Part shown: positions 1-5,726 of the stretch, piece by piece
How positions within the stretch are numbered: the first letter of the stretch is position 1
Layout of the letters: each line of letters opens with the position of its first letter
Source: an uncultured Chloroflexota bacterium
Lineage (GTDB): Bacteria > Chloroflexota > Limnocylindria > Limnocylindrales > Limnocylindraceae
Reading direction: 5' to 3'
DNA: 7,389 nt
Assembly (NCBI GenBank): GCA_903847005.1
Contig: CAINCM010000213.1
Location: 1-7,389, forward strand
Translations under genes and position numbers: made by a program
Notes under the pieces: model-generated
Seen by the model: only the letters and a program-made list of their open reading frames with translations
Databases searched by the model: none
What the model was told of the DNA's origin: nothing

Positions 1-15
1 CGAACGACGGACGCG

Positions 16-1029
16 TCACCTCGGTACGCGTTCGGTTGTTCCGCTGGCGGCGGAACGGTACGCGGCCTCCATGATCGCCACGGCGGCGGGTCCGCAGGCG
101 TCGAGCAGCGACGGAGCGCCGTTCACCACGTCGACCATGTGCGCGATCTGCGCCGCATAGATGATCGGATCGCAGTGGTCGACCTTCGAGACGGCGGGTC
201 CGGCAATCGTCGTGGCCGAATCGCCGCCGGCGCCCTTCACGACGGCGGTGGGGAAGAGCGTGGCGGTGCCAGTGGTCCCGTAGAGACGGAGGCTCGACTC
301 GGGGCCGTCGGCGTACGGCTGCCACCAGCCCGCCTCGACCTCGGACCAGCCGCCAGACTCCCAGTCGATGCGGATCGACGCCGTGTCTTCCACGTCGCCC
401 GAGATGAATCGGCGGTCGGTACGCGCCGACACGGCGATCGCCGTCGGTTCGCCGAGCACGAATCGCAGCGTGTCGATCGCGTGGATGCCCATGTCGGCGA
501 CGGCGCCGCCGCCGGCGAGTCGCGCCTCGGTGAACCAGCCTGAGGGCCCCCAACCCACATGGACGCCGCACCCGCGACTGCGATACACGTCGCCGATCGC
601 GCCAGCGGCAACTTGGTCACGCAACCAGGTCGCCTCTCGGTCGACACGCCACATGTGCGCAGTTGCCGCATGCAGTCCGTTGGCGCGCGCGCGATCGGCG
701 AGCGCCTGAGCGTCGGCAAAGCTCGTCGTCATCGGCTTCTCCACGAGAAGGTGCACGCCAGCGTCGAGAAGCCGCAGCCCAACCGGCGCGTGCATCGTGT
801 TGGGCGTGCAGAGGATGGCCACGTCGAACTCGCCTCGGGTCGCCGCCGCAACGAGACCGTCCTCGCCATCGAGCCACGGCACCCCCGCGACCTTCGCCAG
901 CTCCGACGCGCTCCCGCTGCGCCCCGCGATCGCAACGAGCGCTGCGCCGGTGGTATCCGCCACCGCCTGCGCATGGATCTTCGCGATGTAGCCACCGCCG
1001 TGGATGGCAAAGCGGACGCTCTTTGTCAT
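16..1029 (-). CDS. Gfo/Idh/MocA-family NAD(P)-dependent oxidoreductase
   Basis: A complete 337-residue cytoplasmic protein that probably oxidises or reduces a hydroxyl/keto group on a sugar, inositol or related polyol using NAD(P). Residues 5-120 form the Rossmann domain: a glycine-rich turn GGGYIA at 11-16, a CTPN segment at 74-77 with H80, and the family-defining EKP at 97-99, whose K98 is the usual catalytic lysine. The C-terminal alpha/beta substrate domain carries GGGAVADMGIHAID (173-186), giving D179 and H183, the family's usual catalytic pair. Length is normal for the family. The ATG is 13 bases after the aminotransferase stop; no clear Shine-Dalgarno is seen, so translation may depend on coupling. 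It is the last gene of the unit visible here. Its placement beside a DegT aminotransferase suggests it makes or consumes the keto form of that enzyme's substrate. The family is certain; the substrate is not, since members act on inositols, glucose derivatives and amino sugars. Confidence 0.93.
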   Translation of the reverse strand: MTKSVRFAIHGGGYIAKIHAQAVADTTGAALVAIAGRSGSASELAKVAGVPWLDGEDGLVAAATRGEFDVAILCTPNTMHAPVGLRLLDAGVHLLVEKPMTTSFADAQALADRARANGLHAATAHMWRVDREATWLRDQVAAGAIGDVYRSRGCGVHVGWGPSGWFTEARLAGGGAVADMGIHAIDTLRFVLGEPTAIAVSARTDRRFISGDVEDTASIRIDWESGGWSEVEAGWWQPYADGPESSLRLYGTTGTATLFPTAVVKGAGGDSATTIAGPAVSKVDHCDPIIYAAQIAHMVDVVNGAPSLLDACGPAAVAIMEAAYRSAASGTTERVPR

Positions 1030-1042
1030 GCGCGGCGGCGCG

Positions 1043-2314
1043 TCAGCCGGCCGCCATCGTGGCGGCGACCTTCTTCAGTACGTCGGGGTGACGCTGCAAC
1101 TTCAGGAGGGCCTCCACTGCCTGGTCGATCCCCTCTTTGCCAGCACGGAAGATGTTCTCGTCCAGGTAGATCTGCTCGTGCTTCGCCGCGCGATCGGCCA
1201 CCGGCGTGTGCCAGCTCTTCGGATCCATCTGCTTCGCGTACTGCATCGGCACGGGCATGCGTGAGAGGTGTGGCTGGAAGAGCTCGTAGTCGCTCATCGA
1301 CTCGTAGCCGACCCAGCAGCCGATCCCTTCGGCGTCGAGCGCCTCGCACACAGCGGCGTTGCCGACGTTGCCGTAGGCGTCCGGATCGATCGCGATGATG
1401 AAGCGGTAGAACGAGAGGCGCGTGACGCGGTCGAAGACCTTCAGCGCACGGACGCCCGTCACCTTGGCGAGCTGCTCCTCCATGTAGCGGCCGTTCGCCT
1501 CGCGCTCGGCACGCTGCGCCTCGAATCGTTCCATCTGCGTGTTCAGCAGCGCCGCATGCAGCTCGCCGAGGCGGAAGTTGGCGCCGAAGGTGAACTCCTT
1601 TCCGGCGGGATCCTTTGCTCGTCCGCAGTCGATCAGCGAGTGTGCACGTCGGGCCAGCGCCGCATCTTTGGTGAGGAGTGTGCCGCCTTCGCCGGCGGTG
1701 AGGATCTTCGACGACTGATGGCTGAACGAGCCGAAGTCGCCGATCAAGCCGACGCCCTGGCCGCCCCACTCCTTCCCCTGGCTGTGCGCGCAATCTTCGA
1801 CGATGGCCAGTCCGTGCTTCTTTGCAATGGCCACGATGGCGTCCATGTTGGAGACGACCTGGCCGCAGTGCACCGGCATGATCGCCTTCGTGCGCGGCGT
1901 GATCGCCGCCTCGACCGCCTTCGGGTCGATCGTCCACGCTTCGGGCTCGACGTCCACCACCACCGGGAGAGCCCCAGCGGCGATCGGCGCGTATCCGGTT
2001 GCGGCGAAGGTCAGTGCCGGAATGATCACCTCATCGCTCCAGCCGATGCCGAGCGCCTTGAGCGCGACCTCCATGGTGACCGTACCGTTGGCCATGAGAA
2101 TGCCGTGCGCGCCGGACTTCCCGCCGTTCTGGTACGCGGCGAAGGTTTCGCAGAAACGCGCGTTGTACTTCCCCGGTTCCGGATAGCCGCCCCAGACTCC
2201 GCTGCGGAGCACCTCCAGCATGATCGCCTCATCTTTGCCGTCGAAGACGGGCCAGGCTGGAAACTCCCCTGATCGAACCGTGGTGCCACCTGCAATCGCC
2301 AACTGCTCGCTCAT
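1043..2314 (-). CDS. DegT/DnrJ/EryC1/StrS-family PLP-dependent sugar/cyclitol aminotransferase
   Basis: A complete 423-residue cytoplasmic aminotransferase, fold type I, expected to move an amino group from an amino acid such as glutamate or glutamine onto a keto-sugar or keto-cyclitol, or the reverse. Visible motifs: NGT at 76-78 in the PLP phosphate-binding position; VEDCAHSQG (172-180) with D174, the expected partner of the PLP ring nitrogen; and SFSHQSSK (196-203) followed by ILTAGEGG, making K203 the predicted Schiff-base lysine. The N-terminus (AGGTTVRSGEFPAWP, 8-22) and the LTAGEGG block resemble, from memory, the scyllo-inosose/AHBA-type branch rather than the nucleotide-sugar branch; that is only a suggestion. 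The ATG has a strong ribosome binding site (2318-2325) and overlaps the stop of a possible short leader ORF. The gene lies 114 bases after the MalG-like permease and 13 bases before the oxidoreductase. All key residues are present. The family is confident; substrate and direction are open. Confidence 0.93.
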   Translation of the reverse strand: MSEQLAIAGGTTVRSGEFPAWPVFDGKDEAIMLEVLRSGVWGGYPEPGKYNARFCETFAAYQNGGKSGAHGILMANGTVTMEVALKALGIGWSDEVIIPALTFAATGYAPIAAGALPVVVDVEPEAWTIDPKAVEAAITPRTKAIMPVHCGQVVSNMDAIVAIAKKHGLAIVEDCAHSQGKEWGGQGVGLIGDFGSFSHQSSKILTAGEGGTLLTKDAALARRAHSLIDCGRAKDPAGKEFTFGANFRLGELHAALLNTQMERFEAQRAEREANGRYMEEQLAKVTGVRALKVFDRVTRLSFYRFIIAIDPDAYGNVGNAAVCEALDAEGIGCWVGYESMSDYELFQPHLSRMPVPMQYAKQMDPKSWHTPVADRAAKHEQIYLDENIFRAGKEGIDQAVEALLKLQRHPDVLKKVAATMAAG

Positions 2315-2370
2315 CGTCCCTCCTTCACTTTCGAAGACGCTTGCTGCGCTACCGCCAGCCCTTCACTCAC
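2311..2370 (-). CDS. Possible 19-codon leader ORF overlapping the aminotransferase start
   Basis: A short frame starts at GTG (2370-2368) and ends at TGA (2313-2311), encoding VSEGLAVAQQASSKVKEGR (first residue would be Met). Its stop overlaps the aminotransferase ATG as ATGA, the classic arrangement for translational coupling. A Shine-Dalgarno-like GGAGGG (minus strand, 2375-2380) sits four bases before the GTG. It occupies most of the otherwise empty 114-base gap between the MalG-like and aminotransferase genes. The peptide has no run of one amino acid that would suggest an attenuator, and matches no family I recognise. A frame this short can arise by chance, so the call rests only on the ribosome site and the exact overlap. 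Confidence 0.22.
   Translation of the reverse strand: MSEGLAVAQQASSKVKEGR
2318..2325 (-). promoter_or_regulatory. Ribosome binding site of the aminotransferase gene
   Basis: On the minus strand this reads AAGGAGGG. The AAGGAGG core ends four bases before the ATG at 2314. It is one of the strongest Shine-Dalgarno sequences in the minus-strand unit and supports the chosen start. It also lies inside the last codons of the possible leader ORF at 2311-2370, so ribosomes finishing that ORF would pass directly over it. Confidence 0.75.
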
Positions 2371-2428
2371 AATACCCTCCAGGAGTATCCGAATCATCGC
2401 GTGTTGCGCGGCACAAGGAACACAACGC

Positions 2429-3283
2429 TTAACGCCTGACGCCCGTGATGCTGATGCCGCGCGCGATCACCCGCTGCGCGAGCGCGAAGACGATCAGGAG
2501 CGGAGCGAGGGCGACCACAGAACCAGCGAGCAGCAGGTGCCACTGGCGGGCGAATTTGCTCACGAACCCCGAGAGCCCTACGGGGAGCGTCATCGCGGAG
2601 GGGTCAGGGAGGTAGAGGAGCGGTCGGAGGAAGTCGTTCCACATGTAGATGAAGTGGAAGACAGCGACGATGGCGAGCGCGGGGGCGCACATCGGCAGGA
2701 TGATGCGAGCGAAGATATGCAGCTCGTTTGCACCGTCGACGCGGGCCGCATCGACCATGTCGCGCGGCAGGCCGAGCATGAATTGACGCAACAAGAAGAT
2801 GTTGAATGCGCCTCCACCCAAGAACCACGGGAGGAGTATCGGCAGCGGCGTGTTGATGAGTCCGAGCTTCGCCCAGACGATGTACTCGGGGATGATCAAC
2901 ACCTGGTACGGGACGAGAATCGTGAGCAAGACCATGCCGAACGCAAGTCGACTCCCGCGCGCGTGCAACACCGCGAACCCGTACGCGCAGAAGGCCGAGG
3001 TGAGGGTGGCACCGATGGTGCCGACGATCGCGATGAAGGCAGAGTTGAAGAACCATGTTGCGATCGGTGCGCGTCGGAAGACCTCCGCGTAGTTCTCCCA
3101 CTGAGGCTCGGCCGGGAAGAGGGTGAAGGTCCCGGTGGCGATCTCCGCTGGCGTCTTCAGGGACGTGCCGAGCTGCCAGATGAAGGGGAGCAGGAAGAGG
3201 AGCGAGAAGAGGGTGAGCGCGGCATAGATCGCTACCCGGCCCGGCGAGATCATCGGGATCGTCCGGGCGCGATCAGTTGTCAT
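2429..3283 (-). CDS. Carbohydrate ABC transporter permease, MalG-like (CUT1 family)
   Basis: A complete 284-residue inner-membrane permease, one half of the channel of a binding-protein-dependent sugar importer. Six hydrophobic segments fit the MalG-type fold, at about 17-37, 78-105, 112-133, 145-166, 199-219 and 249-270. The cytoplasmic EAA loop, which docks onto the ATPase, is present at 178-197 as DAARVDGANELHIFARIILP, with the conserved G184 and P197. The C-terminus (GISITGVRR) corresponds to the usual GLTAGAVKG tail but diverges. The start codon lies inside the 3' end of the MalF-like gene (11-base overlap) and has no good Shine-Dalgarno, so translation is probably coupled. A second ATG at residue 11 is a possible start but would leave less of the overlap. 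It should pair with the MalF-like protein and an ATPase encoded outside the window. Transported solute unknown. Confidence 0.94.
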   Translation of the reverse strand: MTTDRARTIPMISPGRVAIYAALTLFSLLFLLPFIWQLGTSLKTPAEIATGTFTLFPAEPQWENYAEVFRRAPIATWFFNSAFIAIVGTIGATLTSAFCAYGFAVLHARGSRLAFGMVLLTILVPYQVLIIPEYIVWAKLGLINTPLPILLPWFLGGGAFNIFLLRQFMLGLPRDMVDAARVDGANELHIFARIILPMCAPALAIVAVFHFIYMWNDFLRPLLYLPDPSAMTLPVGLSGFVSKFARQWHLLLAGSVVALAPLLIVFALAQRVIARGISITGVRR

Positions 3284-4229
3284 AGAAGACCCAACGTTTG
3301 GACAGCCTGAAATTCACGATCGTGAGCAGCAGGACGATCGCGGTCAGGAGCCACGCCACCGCCGATCCGAATCCGAAGTCGAGGTTCCGAATCAGCAGCC
3401 GATAGATCAAGAGTGCGACCGACATCGATTCGTTGGCCGGCCCGCCGCCGCCGCCTGAGACGACATAGGTTTCGGTGAAGAGCGACAGGCCGCCGATCAG
3501 TCCGATCACAAGGTTGAAGAAGAGCGTGGGCGAGAGGAGCGGCAGCGTGATCGAGAAGAAGCGCCGGAAGCGTCCGGCCCCGTCGCACTCACATGCCTCC
3601 AGGATGTCCTTGGAGATCTGCTGTAGCCCTGCGAGAAAGATCAGCGTCATCCCGCCGGTGCCGGCCCAGATCAGCATGAAGATGATTCCCCAGCGCACCG
3701 ACTCCGGCTCGTTGAACCAGGCCGGGCCCGCGACACCGACGATTTCGAGCGCCCGATTGACGAGCCCTTCGGAGCCGAGGATCCAGCGCCAGAGTGCGGC
3801 GGTGGCGACGCCCGCGACGACGGTGGGGAGGTAGAAGGCCATGCGGAAGAGCGCCATCCCCTTCACCTTCTGGTTGAGGAGCATGGCAAACGCCAGCCCG
3901 ATGATCAGCTGCATCGGGACGGCGATGACGGTGATCATCACCGTGTTGCTGAACGCCTTCAGCACGATCTTCCCCTTGCCATCGAGATCGGCAAGATCTG
4001 CATAGTTGTCAAGGCCAACAATGGTGGGCGTGCCGCGGAGGTTCCACTCCATGAACGAGAGTGCAAAGGATGCGATCAGTGGCGCGAGGGCGAAGAGCAG
4101 GAAGCCAACGACGAACGGCGCAATGAAGAACCAGAACCAGCGTTCCTCGACGCGCTGGAGCACGGGAAGCGGAGCGAAGAGGGAGCGGAACCGGCCAAGC
4201 CGGCCCGCCCCCTCATCAACCCGTTGCAT
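3273..4229 (-). CDS. Carbohydrate ABC transporter permease, MalF-like (CUT1 family)
   Basis: A complete 318-residue inner-membrane permease, the MalF-type partner of the downstream MalG-like protein. Hydrophobic segments lie at about 31-58, 95-118, 128-150, 178-201, 227-251 and 286-307, giving six helices after a charged cytoplasmic N-terminus of about 30 residues. The EAA loop is at 211-230 and reads EACECDGAGRFRRFFSITLP; the second alanine of EAA is Cys213 and there is a further Cys215, a mild variation, while D216, G217 and P230 are kept. A glycine-rich SGGGGGPANES (258-268) matches the conserved GGP loop of the family. The ATG is 41 bases after the binding-protein stop with only a weak ribosome site; an in-frame stop at 4244-4242 (minus strand) excludes a longer start. 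A small hairpin lies in that gap. The specificity cannot be told from the permease. Confidence 0.94.
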   Translation of the reverse strand: MQRVDEGAGRLGRFRSLFAPLPVLQRVEERWFWFFIAPFVVGFLLFALAPLIASFALSFMEWNLRGTPTIVGLDNYADLADLDGKGKIVLKAFSNTVMITVIAVPMQLIIGLAFAMLLNQKVKGMALFRMAFYLPTVVAGVATAALWRWILGSEGLVNRALEIVGVAGPAWFNEPESVRWGIIFMLIWAGTGGMTLIFLAGLQQISKDILEACECDGAGRFRRFFSITLPLLSPTLFFNLVIGLIGGLSLFTETYVVSGGGGGPANESMSVALLIYRLLIRNLDFGFGSAVAWLLTAIVLLLTIVNFRLSKRWVFYDN

Positions 4230-4243
4230 TGCGCGTATCGATC

Positions 4244-4259
4244 AACCGCCGAGGCGGCT
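4244..4259 (-). promoter_or_regulatory. Small mRNA hairpin between the binding-protein and MalF-like genes
   Basis: On the transcript the sequence AGCCGCCTCGGCGGTT can fold into a six-pair stem (one G-U pair, four G-C pairs, one A-U pair) with a four-base CUCG loop. It lies entirely in the 41-base gap after the binding-protein stop at 4271 and before the MalF-like start at 4229. There is no U-run, so it does not look like an intrinsic terminator. A hairpin here could protect the upstream message from 3' exonucleases or lower ribosome entry on the permease gene, keeping the binding protein in excess. That role is inferred from position only. Confidence 0.35.
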
Positions 4260-4270
4260 CGACATCGTGA

Positions 4271-5599
4271 TCACTGGAGCGGTGCCGCCGAGGTCGACTG
4301 TTCGACCAGCGCGTCGAGATGCGACTGCCAGTCGACCTGCGTGTCCGCGGTGAACGCCTCTTCGAATCCGGCACTCACAACGTCCCAGAAGCCTACTGAC
4401 CACTCTCCCTTGATCGGCTCCAACGCAATGTGCGCATTCCCGATCTTGGTGATCTCGCACTTGCTGAGCGGCGGCTGTTCCGACACACAGTAGACATCGT
4501 CGAGCACAGCCGAGATCGGCGAGCTGTTGTAGCCCGCGGTCGCGTCGCGCTTCTGGCCCTCGATGTCCGTGAGGAACTTCACGTACTCCCAGGCCCAAGC
4601 CTTGTTCTGGGAGCTTGCTGACACACCGAATCCGGATGCGGCGCCCTGGATCTTGCCGTTCCCCTCGACGGGGACGGAGACCGCATCCCATTCGAATGCG
4701 CCCGCGGAGTTCGCAATGATCGCAGGAGCCTCCCAGGTTCCGGAGATCAACATCGCAACGTTGCCTGCAGAGAAGTTCTGTTCGCCGGCAGAGTCTGCGT
4801 CAGAGAGACCGCCGAACTTTGCGCCGGGCTCCCAGTTCATCACGGCCTCTCGGCTGAGGTCGTCGAGCGTCTTGAGCGCATCGGCACAGCCTGGGCCGTT
4901 GTAGGTGTACTCGGTTGCGGCCGAGTCATCGTTGCTGAGCTCACATCCGTACATGCGCATCCACGCAACGTACTGTTCGGTCCAAGCCAGCGAGAGACCA
5001 AAGCGCTTGATCGACGTGTCCGTGGTCTTGCGAGCAGCATCCACGAACTCGGCGATCGTCCAATCGTTCGTCGGTTCGGCGACGCCGGCCGCCTTGAAGA
5101 TGTCCTTGTTGTAGTAGACGAAGTTGAACGGCAGCACGCTGTTCGGCATCACCAGCTGCGAGCCATCGAGCTGAAACGACTTCAGGAGTGCCTCTGGATA
5201 AGGGCTCAAGTCATACCCGTCTGCTTGGATGAAACTGTCGAGCGGCTCGAAGGCTCCGGCAACTGCAAACTGCGTGAAGCCGGTGTCGGTATCCGTCCAG
5301 ATCACGTCGCCGGCGGTCCCGGCCACGATCTGTGGGAGCAGGGCATCGATGTATTCGGCTGTCTGCACGATCTCAATCGTCACATTGGGGTGCAGGGAGG
5401 TGAATTCGGCTCCCTGTGCCTGTCGGTACTCAAGTTCCGCCTGTCCACCCGCGTTGTAGATCTGGACGGTGAGTGTCACCGGGTCGGTGGTGAGCCCTCC
5501 AGCAGGGCTCTCGGAACTCTCCGAGCCGCCGCATGCGGCGGCGATCAATCCGACGACCAACGCAACTGCGGTGGTGCGCCGCCATGAAGACTGTGCCAT
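4271..5599 (-). CDS. Extracellular solute-binding lipoprotein of a carbohydrate ABC importer (family 1)
   Basis: A complete 442-residue secreted lipoprotein that captures the solute outside the membrane and delivers it to the two permeases. The signal peptide has positive residues (R7, R8), a hydrophobic stretch at 11-22 and a lipobox ending AAAC, making Cys23 the predicted lipidated residue, followed by a flexible GGSESSESPAGG linker. The mature part looks like a two-lobe family 1 binding protein (MalE/UgpB type): TVTIEIV-type strand near 73-78, TAGDVIWTD (95-103), a LPFNFVYYNKDIFKAAG hinge-region motif (156-172), and a GNVAMLISGTWE segment (279-290), all standard landmarks. Cys219/Cys238 and Cys371/Cys381 could form two disulfides. 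It is the first gene of the unit and has an unusual GGA-repeat ribosome binding site. No clear promoter is seen upstream. Likely regulation is through the inverted repeats in the divergent region, though no regulator gene is in view. Ligand unknown. Confidence 0.94.
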   Translation of the reverse strand: MAQSSWRRTTAVALVVGLIAAACGGSESSESPAGGLTTDPVTLTVQIYNAGGQAELEYRQAQGAEFTSLHPNVTIEIVQTAEYIDALLPQIVAGTAGDVIWTDTDTGFTQFAVAGAFEPLDSFIQADGYDLSPYPEALLKSFQLDGSQLVMPNSVLPFNFVYYNKDIFKAAGVAEPTNDWTIAEFVDAARKTTDTSIKRFGLSLAWTEQYVAWMRMYGCELSNDDSAATEYTYNGPGCADALKTLDDLSREAVMNWEPGAKFGGLSDADSAGEQNFSAGNVAMLISGTWEAPAIIANSAGAFEWDAVSVPVEGNGKIQGAASGFGVSASSQNKAWAWEYVKFLTDIEGQKRDATAGYNSSPISAVLDDVYCVSEQPPLSKCEITKIGNAHIALEPIKGEWSVGFWDVVSAGFEEAFTADTQVDWQSHLDALVEQSTSAAPLQ

Positions 5600-5601
5600 T
5601 G

Positions 5602-5613
5602 CCTCCTCCTCCT
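5602..5613 (-). promoter_or_regulatory. GGA-repeat ribosome binding site of the binding-protein gene
   Basis: On the minus strand this reads AGGAGGAGGAGG, four AGG triplets that give three overlapping AGGAGG registers. They end 2, 5 and 8 bases before the ATG at 5599; the middle and far registers have normal spacing. It is much stronger than the sites of the two permease genes, consistent with the binding protein being made in excess. It strongly supports the start at 5599. Confidence 0.8.
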
Positions 5614-5619
5614 CATATC

Positions 5620-5650
5620 CGCCCGAAGGGCGAGCGCCCTCGGTGCCCTC
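5620..5650 (-). promoter_or_regulatory. Competing inverted repeats in the leader of the binding-protein gene
   Basis: Two inverted repeats share one arm. The first is CGCCC-GAA-GGGCG (5620-5632, plus-strand reading), a five-pair hairpin with a three-base loop. The second is AGGGCG-AG-CGCCCT (5627-5640), a 14-base near-palindrome. A third GCCCTC copy at 5645-5650 could also pair with the shared arm. The group lies six bases upstream of the GGA-repeat ribosome site. It could be an operator for an unseen regulator or an RNA structure in the leader; the sequence does not decide. High GC makes short repeats of this kind fairly easy to find by chance. Confidence 0.3.
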
Positions 5651-5665
5651 AAGGCTTCCACAGGC

Positions 5666-5699
5666 CGCTGCGGCGCAGCGCCCCTGTTTCGCGCTGCGC
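5666..5699. repeat. Palindrome cluster in the divergent intergenic region (candidate operator)
   Basis: A perfect 15-base palindrome, CGCTGCG-G-CGCAGCG (5666-5680), overlaps a longer-spaced inverted repeat, GCGCAGCGC (5673-5681) with GCGCTGCGC (5691-5699), nine-base arms separated by nine bases. The heptamer CGCTGCG is thus present three times in alternating orientation within 34 bases. It sits midway between the two divergent genes, and the right arm falls where a -35 box for the methyltransferase gene would be. No T-run follows in either direction, so a terminator is unlikely. The arrangement fits a transcription-factor binding site or a cruciform-prone element; which protein would bind is unknown. 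Confidence 0.4.
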
Positions 5700-5714
5700 G
5701 CTGACGGGTGCGTC

Positions 5715-5720
5715 TATCCT
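5715..5720 (+). promoter_or_regulatory. Candidate -10 box for a leaderless methyltransferase transcript
   Basis: TATCCT matches the TANNNT form of a -10 element and ends six bases before the ATG at 5727. A transcript started at normal distance would begin at or near that ATG. There is no Shine-Dalgarno sequence in front of this ATG, which fits leaderless initiation. No good -35 hexamer is visible; the expected place (about 5692-5697) lies in an arm of the palindrome cluster. Confidence 0.4.
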
Positions 5721-5726
5721 GATCGG

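Noticed and set aside
1026..1937. Minus-strand open frame (303 codons) in another frame of the aminotransferase gene
   Set aside because: Arg/Gly/Ala-rich low-complexity translation with no family match, fully contained in a well-supported gene.
1268..2272. Long plus-strand open frame (334 codons) antisense to the aminotransferase gene
   Set aside because: Its translation is rich in Arg, Asp, Glu and His with no recognisable domain, typical of an antisense shadow in GC-rich DNA. The opposite strand encodes a full, motif-complete aminotransferase.
2371..2428. Internal promoter ahead of the aminotransferase gene (GATACT or TATTGT as -10)
   Set aside because: No -35-like hexamer lies at suitable spacing; the nearest TTGTGC is about 21 bases from GATACT. 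An internal promoter is possible but not supported.
5614..5616. Alternative ATG upstream of the binding-protein gene
   Set aside because: It is out of frame with the binding protein and would have to use its own ribosome site as coding sequence; the resulting Arg-run peptide is implausible.
5666..5699. Intrinsic terminator in the divergent region
   Set aside because: The stem is GC-rich, but no T-run follows on either strand, and a terminator between divergent starts would have no purpose.
5469..5726. Longer N-terminus for the methyltransferase starting at 5469
   Set aside because: It would run antisense through the binding-protein signal peptide and the intergenic repeats; the extra 86 residues look non-coding and the family domain begins just after the ATG at 5727.
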